This document shows positions 10,181 to 22,110 of a stretch of 64,000 nucleotides of DNA, piece after piece; position 1 is the stretch's first letter, and the number at the start of each line of letters is the position of its first letter. This stretch comes from Symbiodinium natans (taxonomy: Eukaryota; Sar; Dinophyceae; Suessiales; Symbiodiniaceae): contig CAJNDS010001358.1 of NCBI GenBank assembly GCA_905221605.1, positions 1 through 64,000 on the forward strand, given 5' to 3'. The position numbers were made by a program, and so were the translations under genes. The notes under the pieces are model-generated. The model was not told the DNA's origin. It ran no database searches and saw nothing but the letters and a program-made list of their open reading frames with translations.

Positions 10181-13060
10181 ATTTGGGCTGGCAGTAAGAA
10201 CCCTCTGAAAAATGTCAGTTCTACTAAATTCGATCCTCTTATAAGGACGTACAGCACATCCAAAGGCGGCAAACCTATGTTTTACAACAGCACAGAATCA
10301 AAGAGGTGCCCGCCGACAGTCTCTGAAGGTACGAGTACGCGGGGGGGGGGGGGGGCGTACCACGTCGAAGTCCTCCAGGCTCGAGAACCTGCGAGGGGCA
10401 GCTCGGGCGCATTGGCATTGCTAGGGTGCCTTTTTTGGGATACTTTACTGTCGGGAAGGTATCTAGAAGGTGGACGGGGAGAGTGTCTGCGACACAGCTT
10501 GTTCGCGGAACCGTTTTTGTCCCAACCTTCTCGGACACGCAACTTGTGGCGCTCGAGTTCCTTTGGCACGGTTGGGGGTTGGGAGTTCTGGGCTTAGGGT
10601 TTCGGCATTAGGGTTTAGGGTTGAGCAATCAGGGGCCTTAGGAATCAGGCACCTGATTCCCAGTACCAAGCGGCCTTTGCGCCCTGTTGTGCCGGAGGCT
10701 TTAAAGCATCCTCCTCGCAACGTGCTCTTCTGAATTGCTACGTGCATGCTGCAGACATCTCTAGCCACTCTCTTACTTCCGCAAATGCCCATGGGGTCAA
10801 AAGCTCAAGCTTTCGGAATAAGACTACCTTACAAGACGCCAAAAGTTGAAAAGTTGGGATGGCTCTAGCCTCTGCTGAATCTTGTCACAAAGTGTCTTAA
10901 GTATTGAATCTCAGAACCATATTCAATGATTCGAACCTTTTGGGTAGACTTAAAGAAATAGGGGTCCTTAAAGGGGTGCCCGCTACATTTGGGGCTGCTG
11001 CAGTGCAAAAAGGGGGGGGAACCTTTTTGGAAACCCCATATGCCAACATAGACCTTGAGATCTCTAAACCATAATCTCCAACGCAACGAAGACCGGAGCA
11101 ACCGCAAGCCGATAACCCGGTAAACCCCAAGCCCAATGCGAAATACGCGTGGCATCCGCAACTTGCCTGGGTTTTCAGAGCCCGCGCTGAAATTCTCAAC
11201 TTGCTTAAACCTCTTGCCAGCAATTTCAATGTCATTCTTGTTTGCAAAGTTGCTTGTCCAAACAAGCCGGCGCGGCACAAAACTCCGAACCCAGTTTACG
11301 TAAGTTGGTCCAACTTGCAAGCTCCAAAGGGGGGTTTGCGAAAATATGGGACCCCTACTATAGTAGTAGGATTGCCTGATCATAAGGACCCCAAGAAGGG
11401 CCGTTTAAAGAATCAATAGGCCCCAAACCAGCCGCAAGAGGTTACCAAAAGGGGCCCCAAGCACCCGAGGGCAGATCAGCAGGCCTCGATGGTCCCACCC
11501 CCACAAGAGCCCCCCCAAAACCCAACCCAAAACAGGGAAGTAGGGTGTAGGGCTTAGGGCTTAGGATGCGCGAATTTCTCCCCACCCTAAAGCTGGCTTG
11601 CCCTAAGCCCTATAAGTGCCCCATAAGTGAACCCTTAACTACTTGCTTAAGAACCCCCGCAAATAGAGAAACATAATCCTAATATTTCCTGTATATAAGG
11701 AAGAATCTTGTTTTGCTTTTTTCTTGGGGGGGGGGGGGGGGGGGGGGGGTGTTTTTAAGCACATGGCTAGTTCTCTACATTAGGGACCCTTTTTGAGATG
11801 CCTTTTTGACGGGTGCCGCCTTATACTGGGTACCCAAAAGGGACCCTAAACCCTGAACGCTAAAGCTTATATTCAATTTCGGGAACGACCCAAATTCAAA
11901 TAGTAGCAAAGTTCAGAGTTGTCGTGCAGCTTCCATGGCAGTGCGCCGGGCATGGAGTGCTTCCAAAACCTCAGCGTAGCTCCAGGTGAGGTCCTGGAGA
12001 CAAGCGCAGAGCGGGTTGAGGGTTTAGGGTTTTGGGTTTACGGTCTATGGCGTCTCAAGGCAAAGTCCCTCTGCTACTCCCTTACCTACCAAGGGGCGGG
12101 GTGGCCAGGCGACTGAATAACAAGAACAAGAAGCGTCCCTTGTTAGGGGGTTGTCCTGAAAGAGAACAAGTGGGGTGCGGCATGGGGGCTAGAAACATGT
12201 GCGAGTGCGCGATAGGGAGTGTGCTCCTAAATCGAAAGAAATGCGCACTCCGCGCGCGTACAGTGATGCTGCACACCCTAAAACCATAGACCCTATATAA
12301 ACATCCATGCATTCCGCAAGGCCCGAAACCCTAAACCCGAACCCTGAACCCCAAAAGTGCCTCCAGGGCGTTTATCGATGCCATCACTGGATTCCGAGAA
12401 GACCCGAAGGCTTGCAAACGCCCAGAAGGACTCAGTAGGGCTTGGGGTTTAAGGTTTCGGGTTTAGGATTTAGGGCTTGGGGTGTAAGGTTTTTGGCTTC
12501 AGGTTTGGGGACCCTAAACCCCAAATCATCCAAACACTGCCGCAAGACCGGGAAGATCACACTGCCCCATGCAGCCACAAATTCGGGTTGGGGTTAAGGC
12601 TTCAGGTTATGCACCGAGGCGGGTGGTCCTTGGCGTTGTACTGCTGGCCGGTGTGGCGGTCAATTTGCTCCTGAGAACCGGGTTGACGTTCAACTGCAGC
12701 CGGGGAACCCCAAACCCCTAAACCCTTGGTGGTGTTCCTCAATTCCTAAACCCTCAACCCTCAGACCTAAGTGCTAAAACCTAGAACTACCCCTTTCTAT
12801 CGAACCCAGGCCCTAAACCCTAAACCCTATGCAAGGTTTGGGGGTTCCGCAGGTTGGCTTCGGAATGCAGCAGAATCTCGGCCAGGACCCTGTTGCTTGT
12901 TCAGGGTTTAGGGTTTAGGGTTTAGGGTTGAGGGTTTATGGTTTAGGGTTCAGGGTGTAGGGTTAAAGGCATTTGGGTGCTTCTTTTGTTAGGGTTTAGG
13001 GCTTGGGGTTTCGGGTTGCAGGCCCTGCAACACCACACAGGGTGAAACCAGGCCCCCTAT

Positions 13061-13191
13061 CTAAGGGTAGCTATATAGTCCCTTACCTTCTTTAAAGGGT
13101 TCTGAAATATGGGCCCTTGGGTTTTGTAGGGTTTGTAAGGGGTATATACGGGGTCCCCATTTAAGGGCCCATCGGGACCATGCAACTACCC
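13061..13191. mobile_element. MITE, family G
   Basis: Starts CTAAGGGTAGCTATATAGTC and ends CATGCAACTACCC. The inner motifs GGTCCCTTA and TAAGGGCCCAT are shared with 16363-16481 and 57486-57568. Confidence 0.65.
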
Positions 13192-13339
13192 GGAACACGC
13201 CGTGGTGTTTGGGTGTGCGAAAACGTACGTTTTACCTGGGCTTCTGGAGGATTCCTAAAACAGGAGGCCAAAAAAACAGTAAAAAAACTACTTCGATGTT
13301 TACTGAATTGGGGGCTTTGGTGTTAAATGCAGCCAAAGG

Positions 13340-13660
13340 CATGGACGCTTGTGACAGCTTTTCTTCTTCCACATCCTTGCGCAGTATGTTGTACAACGAG
13401 GCGAAAATGTGGAAAATACCAGTGTTTTGGGCATCGTCGCAATTGGCATGGACGCTTGTGACAACGTGTCCTGCTCCGCATTGTTGCGCGGTATGTCGTA
13501 CAACGAGGCAAAAACGCGGTAAATACCAGTGATTTGGGCATCGTCGGAATTGGCATGGACGCTTGTGACAACGTGTCTTGTTCCACATCCTTGCACAGTG
13601 TGTTGTACAAAGAGGCGAAAACACAGCAAATGCCAGTGTTTTGTGCATGGACGCAGTATG
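13340..13660. repeat. Tandem repeat, ~107 bp unit
   Basis: The phrase ATGGACGCTTGTGACA recurs at 13341, 13448 and 13555, with a truncated ATGGACGC at 13648, giving spacings of 107, 107 and about 93 bp. Each unit also carries TACCAGTG and TTGTACAACGAGGC-like blocks. All three minus frames stay open through the units, which reflects repeat structure rather than a gene. Confidence 0.85.
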
Positions 13661-14548
13661 AATGATGTTCTTATCCCCCCCTCCCCCCCCCCCCACGCCC
13701 CCCCCCCCAAAGCCGAACAAGAGGAAACTGCAGGAAACATCGGAAAATGCAGGAAACACCGCGCGTGTTCCAACTACCCTTAGACTCTAGCCCTATAGCC
13801 AATGCCGAATGCAGGGTTTAGCGCCTAGGGTTTAGGGTAGCATGCCAAGGTACGTGCAGACGCAGGTCGCTGCCCACATGATGCCGGATCCGCAGGAGCA
13901 CCTTGGTTCCAATAGTGCCCGGACTTCTCACTGCTTCTAGGATCTTCTCAGCACTCGTCACCAAACCTCTGATCATCCTCCGCAGCCTTACAAATTGGAT
14001 GGTTACACGAGAAGTGCCCTTTTGGAGTCTGGCGAGCGTGACGTTCCACAATAGTGGTGTTGCCGGGCATCCTCAAAAAAACCTCCGCATCACCACGGCA
14101 GACAGAGGGCCTTGAACCTTGACACGAGAAGCCCTGCCCAAAACCCTTCAAGCCCTCGTAATTCAGCGGTTTAGGGTTTAGGGTGTAGGGTTTAGGGTTT
14201 AAGGTTTAGGGTATAGGGTTTAGGGAAACCCTATAAGCCTTACACGTGATTAAAATAATAAACAAAAACCGCAAGCACATGGAGTCAGCGAACCCTGGAC
14301 CCCAAACCCAGCTTCAGGGCCCATATCTTACTCTTAGGCAACTTGCGCCCATCAAATTGCTTCAAGGCCCCAAAGGCCTGAACACTGTAAGCCCACATCA
14401 AGCCCCTAACTTAAGCTAGGTTGCCCAGTAACCCAGGTCTGAAAAAATATTAAGGGTGCCCTTGTTTTGCTTAAAGGGTGTATAAGCGAGCCTCATCCCC
14501 CACAAAACGGAACAAGGAAACCACTACTAGGCGTCCTACGTCCTACCC

Positions 14549-14650
14549 CTAAGGGTCCATGTACCTCATTATTATATACTTGGGCCCCAAAGTCCCTATC
14601 TAGGAAGTACTCTACGGCCCAAGTATTCAATATATAGGTACATGGACCCA
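14549..14650. mobile_element. MITE, family H, abutting a family C element
   Basis: Starts CTAAGGGTCCATGTACCTC and ends ATATAGGTACATGGACCCA. The family C element begins two bases further on, at 14652. A cleaner copy lies at 61020-61126. Confidence 0.75.
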
Positions 14651-14651
14651 T

Positions 14652-14749
14652 CTATACTCCCCTTAGAACCTTAACAACAAATGGATTTTTAATATCCTCT
14701 TGGGTTTTATACAAACAAAATACAAAATCATTCCCAAGGGGGGATATAG
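14652..14749 (+). mobile_element. Introner-type MITE, family C (intergenic copy)
   Basis: 98 bp, starting CTATACTCCCCTTAGAACC and ending CCAAGGGGGGATATAG. It matches the elements that form intron 1 of the genes at 34095-32397 and 25222-23477. Flanks CCAT and CCTT are an imperfect 4-bp duplication. No coding sequence is recognised on either side, so this copy is a useful unexpressed comparison. Confidence 0.85.
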
Positions 14750-14849
14750 CCTTAGGCTACTTAAGTTGCTTCGGGGCCGCTGCATCGCCTCCGGCCACCA
14801 AATCGGCGGCGCCGGCGGGGCCTAGCACGCCGACATGCAGAGGTTTTGG

Positions 14850-15660
14850 GGTTTAGGGTTTAGGGAATTAGGGCTTAGGGTTTAGGGTTTAGGGGAATTA
14901 GGCCCATGGTTCCAACCTTAGAATGACACGGCGTGGGAGGTCTTAGGCTGTTAGACTTGGGGGATGTCTTAGCATGCTGGGGTGTTAGTGTAATTTAGGG
15001 CTTAGGGTTTAGGGTTTAGGGTGTAAGGTTTAGGGTTTAGGGTTTAGGGCTTAGGGTTTGGGATTTCGGTTGTGCTGTTGGAGGTTTGGGGCTGGGGGTT
15101 GGGTTGGGGGTTGCGGATCAGGGTTGCAGGGCCTTTTAAGCTTCAGGGTGCTCTGGCAGGGCTTCGGCTCCTCCACAGAGGGTTTAGGGTTTATCACCCG
15201 TTTATTTGAGGGTTTAGGGTTAGCATTTAGGGTTCAGGGTTTAGGGGTTAGGTTTAGGGTTTGGGCTTTAGGGTTGAGGGTTTCGGGTTAGCATTTAGGG
15301 TTTAGGGTTTAGGGTTTCGCAATTCCAGGGCCTGCGCGGCCCAGGAAGGATCCCCAGTCTGTTGCCGCCTCGCAGGTCGGGCGGAGGGTTCCAGGGTCGA
15401 AGCCTGGACCACCCCCAAACCCTAAACCCTAAACCGTAAACTTTCGGGTTTAGGGTTTGAGGTTAAGGGTTTAGGGTTTAGGGTTTAGGGTTTAGGGTTT
15501 AGGGGTCTCAAGTCGATGTTGTCACCGATGCACTGGGAGGGGGGGCAGGGGAGGGGGCGGTTGAATTGCAATCAAACATCCTGAAGCCCTATACCCGAAC
15601 CCTAAACCCTAAACCCTGAAATTCCCCTAAACCCTAAACCCCAAACCCTAAACTCTATAC
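14850..15660. repeat. Telomere-repeat field in both orientations
   Basis: Alternating TTTAGGG and CCCTAAA derivatives with unique chunks such as 15060-15180 and 15320-15410. No gene supported. Confidence 0.8.
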
Positions 15661-16029
15661 CCTAAATTCAGACTCATAACCCGATTTCTAACTCTACAAC
15701 TCGCAGGAGGCAGGGCCAGGGAAAAACCCAATCTGCGCTTGTACCTTCCTGCTTTCAAAGCAGAGAAACCCTCAACCGGAAGCCCAAAAAAAGGCACTGA
15801 GCTACAGACCTAGGCCTCCTTTAGAACCCTAAACCCTAAACCCTAAACCCTAAACCCCAAACCCTAAACTTCTATGCGTCTTGGGGTCCTGGAGGATGTA
15901 GAAACTTGGGTCTTGCGGGCTGCCGGAGTTTGAAGGTCTCTGAGTGGGGTTCTAGGCGCATCTCGGCGCATCCTAGAAGGCCCCTGAGGCCAACACCTTG
16001 GATCATTTTCGGGGCTTAAGTGCGAAAGT

Positions 16030-16108
16030 GACCCTAAACCCTAAACCCTAAACCCTAAACCCTAAACCCTAAACCCTAAACCCTAAACCCTAAACCCTAA
16101 ACCCTAAA
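16030..16108 (-). repeat. Interstitial telomeric tract (CCCTAAA)n
   Basis: About 11 perfect units. Confidence 0.95.
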
Positions 16109-16241
16109 CCGGAAATCTAGACATGCAATTGGGGATGAGTTTGGGTTTCAAGGGTGTAGAGTTTACGGTCGCGGTTTAAGGATCTTGGAGCTTGAGCTGC
16201 TCATGCCAACTTGCTTCTTCACAGAAGCGCTCATTAATCTT

Positions 16242-16350
16242 CTTGGTACCCCAGTAACCATATTATAATAAGGGCACTCTTTTTTGGTTGGTTAATTTCT
16301 AAGGGAACATTAAGCCAAAGAAAGGGAAAGGGTACCACCGGGCTACCAAG
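16242..16350 (+). mobile_element. Introner-type MITE, family A, with TCTT duplication
   Basis: 109 bp, starting CTTGGTACCCCAGTAACC and ending ACCGGGCTACCAAG, flanked by TCTT on both sides (16238-16241 and 16351-16354). A well-preserved intergenic copy that defines the family boundaries and the 4-bp duplication. Confidence 0.9.
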
Positions 16351-16362
16351 TCTTAAATCTTT

Positions 16363-16481
16363 GGGTAGTTACAAGGTCCCTTAATATGGGCCCTTCAGAG
16401 AAGACCCCCTAAAAGCCCTTAAAAACCCTATGCAACCCTTTAAAGGAGGCAAGGGACCATATTAAGGGCCTATGTAACTAC
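16363..16481. mobile_element. MITE, family G
   Basis: Starts GGGTAGTTACAAGGTCCC and ends GGGCCTATGTAACTAC, with inner motifs GGTCCCTTAATATGGGCCC and GGGACCATATTAAGGGCC inverted to each other. It lies 12 bp from the family A element. Confidence 0.75.
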
Positions 16482-16691
16482 GTTTAGATTTCTAAGACCC
16501 CAACGATAACTCCTGTGACTTTAGAGCCCTAAACCCTAAACCCTAAACCCTATACCCTAAACCCTATAAACCCTAAACCCTACACCCTAAACCGCATCTG
16601 CGGCCTCCGATGTCATTGCCCCCTCAGAAGCTTCCGCAGCTGCCTCTCCGGCCAGCGTGGAACAAGGGGGGCCCGTAAGCACCATAATCTT

Positions 16692-17110
16692 ACTTGGAGG
16701 TTCATGGTACGTATAGTAACCAACTGTATCTGTACTTGTAACTGTACATATAACCATATTAGGGCACTTAGTCTTGACTTCGCATTAATAAACCCCCCCC
16801 CCCCCCTTGATTGATCAATCTCTCCGGCCAGGGCCTCCTCAATTATATTCGCCTAAATCCTGGTAGGTCTAGCTGTCCCGGTGCCACCACAGTGGGCTAA
16901 GTGAGCCTCTACTGCGAGCCTCTGGGGATCACTTTTAGAAAAATATTCCGGGCTGGATTTTATAATTGTGGGGGGTTACATTATTGTGTTCCGGCAGCTG
17001 GATTTTACAATTGTAGCGGGAATCATTAATGTGAAGTCAACATTAAGGGGCTTCAAAGTGGGTTGTAAGTCAAGTTGTAATTAGCTAATAAGTACCATGA
17101 ACCTCCAAGT
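16692..17110. mobile_element. Long family F element or composite
   Basis: Ends ACTTGGAGGTTCATGG and CCATGAACCTCCAAGT are perfectly inverted but 420 bp apart, against about 115 bp in other family F copies. The middle has a poly-C run and a local duplication around GGATTTTATAATTGT (about 16950-17015). It may be a copy carrying inserted DNA. Confidence 0.65.
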
Positions 17111-17419
17111 ATGCATCATCTTTTACACTCAAATATTGAACATAGTGCTTTTGTGTCTTAGTTCTCCACAATGAAGGCTGCTTGTATGCTAAAAAGCAGA
17201 GAGGTGCAAGTTACAGTTCGAGCTGTAACTTTTCTATGGCAGTACATATTTTCTTTATGCGTACAGGGATTGATCGAAGATATTGCAATAGGAGAATTGA
17301 GATCAACCGCCATAGGTACACGAGCGCAACAGCACCAGTAAGCTATCTGGCCCAAACAAAAGTGCGTTTGAATGAAAATAACATTTTAAGCCCGTATACC
17401 ACAACTATGCGTCCAAACC

Positions 17420-17540
17420 CTTAACCCCCAGACCCTAGGCCCTAGGCCCGAAACCCTAAACCCTAAACCTTAAACCCTAAAGCCTAAAGCCTAAAGCCTA
17501 AAGCCTAAAGCCTAAAGCCGAAACCCTAAACTCAGGGCCT
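17420..17540 (-). repeat. Telomere-derived array with CCTAAAG variant
   Basis: CCCTAAA units lead into about six CCTAAAG units, another locally amplified variant. Confidence 0.85.
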
Positions 17541-18073
17541 AGGCCGCCCCACTACAGAGGGGGGGCGGCGCCTAAGCCCTTCGACTTCGATGGCGAAAGC
17601 CAACCCAGGTCGTTCGCCCGCCTCCCGCAGCTCGGGGATCGGTAGCACCCACGTGCCCGGTACCGGAACCGTTCTCCTCGAGACCAGTACTGTAAGCACG
17701 CTAAACCCTCAAGTCATACTTCCTTGGGACGGGACCGGATCCTCCTGGCAGGACCCTCCTGGACCCCGCAAAGACTCCAGGACCTTTCCGTGACTGCCAC
17801 CTGACCCTAAAACCTGCCTGGGACCCCGCAAAACCTTCCTTGGACGCCTGGACCCTCCTTCAAACAACCCCCTGACACGAACGTCCTGAAACAGAAGAAG
17901 TTTTTAGAAGTGGACTCTTGTCTGAGTTTAGGCCTAAACCCGAGTAGGAATAGGTCTGGGTGGCTTGCCGCCTCGGACGCGTGGGGTGGCACGGCCAAAA
18001 CTGCTCTTCGCGCCTCACGAAGCTGTCGAGCTTGTGTTCTAAAGCCTCACCTTCACAGCATCTACGCCTTATC

Positions 18074-18300
18074 AAACCCTAAACCCTAAACCCTAAACCC
18101 TAAACCCTAAACCCTAAACCCTAGCAACTGCCCAGGAGGCAGCCTCGCCTTGTAAAGCAGATTCGCCAGCGCCGCGGTGACTAGAATCCTCTGGGGGCGC
18201 AGGCCCAGGTAAAGGAACCTGTAACCCTAAACAAACCCTAAACCCTAAACCCTAAACCCTAAACCCTAAGTAGAAACCCTAAACCCGAAACCCTAAATCT
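18074..18300 (-). repeat. Two telomeric tracts around a unique chunk
   Basis: CCCTAAA units at 18074-18122 and 18232-18300 flank about 110 bp of unique sequence. Confidence 0.9.
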
Positions 18301-19131
18301 GCGGCCTGAGAAGACATCTTTGGGCTCTTGTTTAAGAACTTAACGCCCAGTTTCAAGACAAAATGGCTACTATACTGCTTACTTTATCACGTCAGTATGG
18401 GTAACTTAAGTTTCTAAGCAAGACGCCGGGATTTGTGGCTCTGGATTTCAGGGTTGGGGTTTTAAAAAGGGGTCCGAGGTGCTATTTTTAAAATGTTATT
18501 GTGTTCAGGGTGGTTGTCGAAGCCTCGACATTTGGGCTTAGGGTTTGGAGTTTAGGGTTTGGGGTTTAGGGTCTGTGAGGTCCTTACAAAATAACGCCAT
18601 TCGGGCATTCCGCGAACTTCCGTTTTTTTAGCCCACGGAATCTCTTGCGAAACGTTGGGCCCCTGGACCTCAAACCCCACCAAACCCTAACTTAGGGTTT
18701 AGAGTTTGTTCAGCGCTTAGCCTCTAGGAACGCCTAAACCTTACACACCCTAAACTCCAAAGCCCAAAGTCGTAAATCCACTAGGTTGGTCCATTAAAAA
18801 CTCTGAGAAATAGTGGAGCATCAAGACCTAGTCCGAAAACCAATCCTACCTCAGAACGCTCTCGAAAGCTTCTGACCCTTCAGCTCCACTCCCCGAAATA
18901 CCCTATAAACCCTAAACCCTAAACCCCAAACCCCAAACCCTAAACCCTAAAACCGAAACCCTAAACCCCAAACCCCTCCCTCAGCCCGCGCGGTCCATGG
19001 GTTGCCCTCATTGTTGGCACCATAGCGATCCGCCTCGTCGCTGCTGCGGGGACGTCGGAGGGTTGTGTTTTTATTCGGGGCCTTTTGGGGCGGTTGGGGG
19101 TGTTGGGGCTGTAAGGGTTCGGGGTTTCACC

Positions 19132-19242
19132 CCTAAACCCTAAACCCTAAACCCTAAACCCTAAACCCTAAACCCTAAACCCTAAACCCTAAACCCTAAA
19201 CCCTAAACCCTAAACCCTAAACCCCAAACCCTAAACCCTAGA
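19132..19242 (-). repeat. Interstitial telomeric tract (CCCTAAA)n
   Basis: About 15 units, nearly perfect. Confidence 0.95.
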
Positions 19243-19339
19243 CCCTAAGGGTTGGAGGCGCTCCAGGCTTCATGGCGAAGAAGCTGACTCGGGTCTTTAG
19301 CTTTCACAGGCAGGTTGTAAACAGCCAAGGGCCGAGCAT

Positions 19340-19708
19340 TTAGGGTTCAGGTTTTGAGGGGTTTTAGGGTTTTAGGGGTTTTAGGGGTTTTAGGGTTTTA
19401 GGGTTTTAGGGTTTTAGGGTTTTAGGGTTTTAGGGTTTTAGGGTTTTAGGGTTTTAGGGTTTGAGGGGTTTTAGGGTTTTAGGGGTTTTAGGGTTTTTAG
19501 GGTTTTAGGGTTTTAGGGTTTTAGGGGTTTTAGGGTTTTAGGGTTTTAGGGTTTTAGGGTTTTAGGGTTTTAGGGTTTTAGGGTTTTAGGGTTTTAGGGT
19601 TTTAGGGTTTTAGGGTCTTAGGGTCTTAGGGTCTTAGGGTTTTAGGGTTTTAGGGGTTTTGGGGTTTTAGGGTTTTAGGGTTTTAGGGTTTTAGGGTTTT
19701 AGGGTTTA
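19340..19708 (+). repeat. Homogenised 8-bp array (TTTTAGGG)n
   Basis: About 370 bp of mostly TTTTAGGG units (8 bp rather than 7), with sporadic TTTTAGGGG and a three-unit GTCTTAGG block. It is the longest telomere-like array in the window and is not the canonical repeat. Confidence 0.95.
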
Positions 19709-20013
19709 GGGCCGGTTTAGGGAGGCAGAACTTCTGACAGGGCCCCCAGGGCCCAGGGGGTTTCTCCAGAATTTCCCCCCCCCCCCCCCGCGAGTTTCCG
19801 GGCGGCCGCGCGTTGTGAGTCGTTGCTTTCCTAGCTTTGTTGCGGGCTTTTGTTTCTCTGTTGTCATGTTCCGCAATGGGCCTGCACTTGCAGAAAGCAG
19901 GTCTGTGTCTGGCTGATTTTGTTTCGAGGGTTTTGGAGGTTCATCGTCAGGTGGTGGTGGGCATGATGCTGCTCTTGTTCGGCAAGGCATGCGCGTAATT
20001 CGTATGTGCGGTG

Positions 20014-20128
20014 CTTGGAGGTTCAGGGTCGCTTAAAGCCCCCGAAGTCCCCGGCATCCTCGAAGTAGGTGAGAAGTGGGCTTATAACTGGGGGGTTCTG
20101 GGGTTACAAGTACCCATGAACCTCCAAG
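20014..20128. mobile_element. MITE, family F
   Basis: Starts CTTGGAGGTTCAGGG and ends TACCCATGAACCTCCAAG. Confidence 0.65.
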
Positions 20129-20243
20129 TGGGGGCCTGACACAGCGTTTTTCAATCCAGTCTGCTTGCGCTCACGGCCTCGTAGCGGCCGAAGAGGACAC
20201 CGGGAACGCCCTGACACGGAACCATCATGAGCCAACAGAAACC

Positions 20244-20359
20244 CTACTTGGAGGTTCATGGGCACCCATAAGGAGGGTTATAAGTAGCCTAAATAAGGCT
20301 ATAACCATAGGTACCCTACTTATAACCCTACTTATAAGTACCCAGAAACCTCCAACTAG
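20244..20359. mobile_element. MITE, family F
   Basis: Starts CTACTTGGAGGTTCATGGGC and ends ACCCAGAAACCTCCAACTAG. The inner arms CTTATAAGTACCC and its complement give further fold-back potential. Confidence 0.8.
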
Positions 20360-20489
20360 TGCGCCTTTTTTTGGTGGTTACTCTGATAAAGCGGCCCCCC
20401 CAATGCCCAAAAAGGGACCATATTTTTGAGAATTGACCATATTGTAGACCCGACACCTGGACGCCGAACAAAACTCTCTAAGCACAATG

Positions 20490-20585
20490 GACAGGGTTTA
20501 GGGTTTAGGGGTTTAGGGGTTTAGGGGTTTAGGGGTTTAGGGGTTTAGGGGTTTAGTGGTTTAGGGGTTTAGGGGTTTAGGGTTG
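20490..20585 (+). repeat. Array of TTTAGGGG (8-bp variant)
   Basis: About ten units of TTTAGGGG after two canonical units. The same variant recurs at 53560-53720, 60734-60925 and, in complement, 63600-63655. Confidence 0.9.
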
Positions 20586-20724
20586 ACAGATTTGCCGAAA
20601 GAAATGCTGCAGGCTTGGAGGCCCCCTCTCAGACCTCCTCCGTGTCCTTGCGATTGATCGGATAGATCCGGCAGAACCTCACGGCTGCACAAGTCGAGGG
20701 ACCTTTTTGAAGGATCTCCTTTTT

Positions 20725-20922
20725 CTAAGAGGCCCTTAAAACCATCTCAAGCTAGACCCGGGAGTAACCTAGGAATAAAAGTACCCTTTTTGGTGTTAAG
20801 GGGATTATAAGGGAGCCCCAACCTTAAAAAAACAAGGGCCCACTCCCGGTCCTAGCAAAAAAACATTCTTGAATATGATCCTAGTAAAGGGAACATATAA
20901 AACATCCCAAGGGCCTACCTAG
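20725..20922 (+). mobile_element. Introner-type MITE, family D, with TTTT duplication
   Basis: 198 bp, starting CTAAGAGGCCCTTAAAACC and ending CCCAAGGGCCTACCTAG, flanked by TTTT (20721-20724, 20923-20926). The same ends bound intron 3 of the gene at 34095-32397. Intergenic here. Confidence 0.8.
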
Positions 20923-21769
20923 TTTTGAGAGGGGGGGGGGGGGGACCTACAAGACCTACTACAATGAGGATTAAACCCTAAACCCTAAACCCTTCACCCC
21001 TGATCTCAGCCTCGACAAAAAACGCCGAACGAATGCTGAAGTTGCAACACTTTGCCTGCAGGGCCCTTTGTAGGGAATGAGCCGTATATCCCCAAACCCT
21101 AAACCCTAAACCCTGAACCCTAAACCCTCTATTTACCCTTCAAGGGCGTATTTACAAGGGATTATGCCGGAACTAGCAAGCTGAGCCTTCCAAACCTCAA
21201 CCGTCATACCCTATAGACCTGAACCTTTTCAATCTTGGTTTAGGGTTTAGGGTTTAGAGCGCCTCCAAGGGGGGCCTTCTTTTTTGGCGGGTCCTATGCA
21301 ATCGAAAGGTTCTGCTAGATCATCTTGGGATCCTGCGACACGCAATCCGTAGCCTGTCATCTTTTCTCCCCACGTATGCTGTGACCTTCAGCTACCAGTA
21401 CCACCCCTTCTTATCTGCAGCCTCTGCACTTCCAGCCCTACACCAGAATATCCTCTGTACTACAGCCTAACATAGACAAAATCTCCGAAGCCTGTCCATT
21501 CCTACACCTACTTGGATACTTCTTAACCAATTATAACTGTACTGAAAACCCGCTTATAAGCCCCTTAAGTGCCCTAACATGCTTAGAAGTACAGCTATAA
21601 GTACAGTGAATCTGGTTAATGAGTACCCTGAGAAGCCTCTTGCGGGCCACGGCACATCTCCGCGAGCCGCAGCGCGCTCCGCGCTGCCAAGGCGGATCCC
21701 GGAGACGGCAGCTTGGCGTTGCTCCCACGGAGGTGGGCATCTCGCAGGGAAGCATTCATACTTCCGGTG

Positions 21770-21989
21770 TTGCGAATGCGCGAATATGCGAATGTGTGAG
21801 AATGTTGAAAAACTGCGCATGTCTGAACGTGTGAATGTGCGAATGCGTGAATGTGCGAATGTGTGAATGTGTCACACGGGTGTGGCTCTGTAACTGTGTG
21901 AATTTGTGACTGTGTGAATGTGTGAAATATGGGTGAAAGGTGTGAAATGTGTGAAATATGTGGGAAACGTGCGGGCGCGGGCGCGGGGG

Positions 21990-22021
<32 letters not shown>

Positions 22022-22110
22022 GGCGTGGGCGTGGGCGTGGGCGTGGGCGTGCGTGTGCCTGTGCGTGTGCGTGTGCGCGTGCGTGTGCGTGCGTCCTTGT
22101 GTTAGGACGA
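21770..22110 (+). repeat. GTG-rich minisatellite
   Basis: GAATGTGCGAATGTGTGAATG-like units (21775-21960) pass into GTGCCT and GTGGGC, then GTGCGT hexamers (21990-22095). Overlapping frames on both strands are artefacts of the repeat. Confidence 0.9.

Noticed and set aside
13340-13660. CRISPR array
   Set aside because: The repeat unit is long and continuous with no alternating spacers, and the genome is clearly eukaryotic.
19340-19708. A true chromosome end
   Set aside because: Unique sequence and genes lie on both sides, orientation of telomeric tracts alternates along the window, and the unit here is the 8-bp variant.
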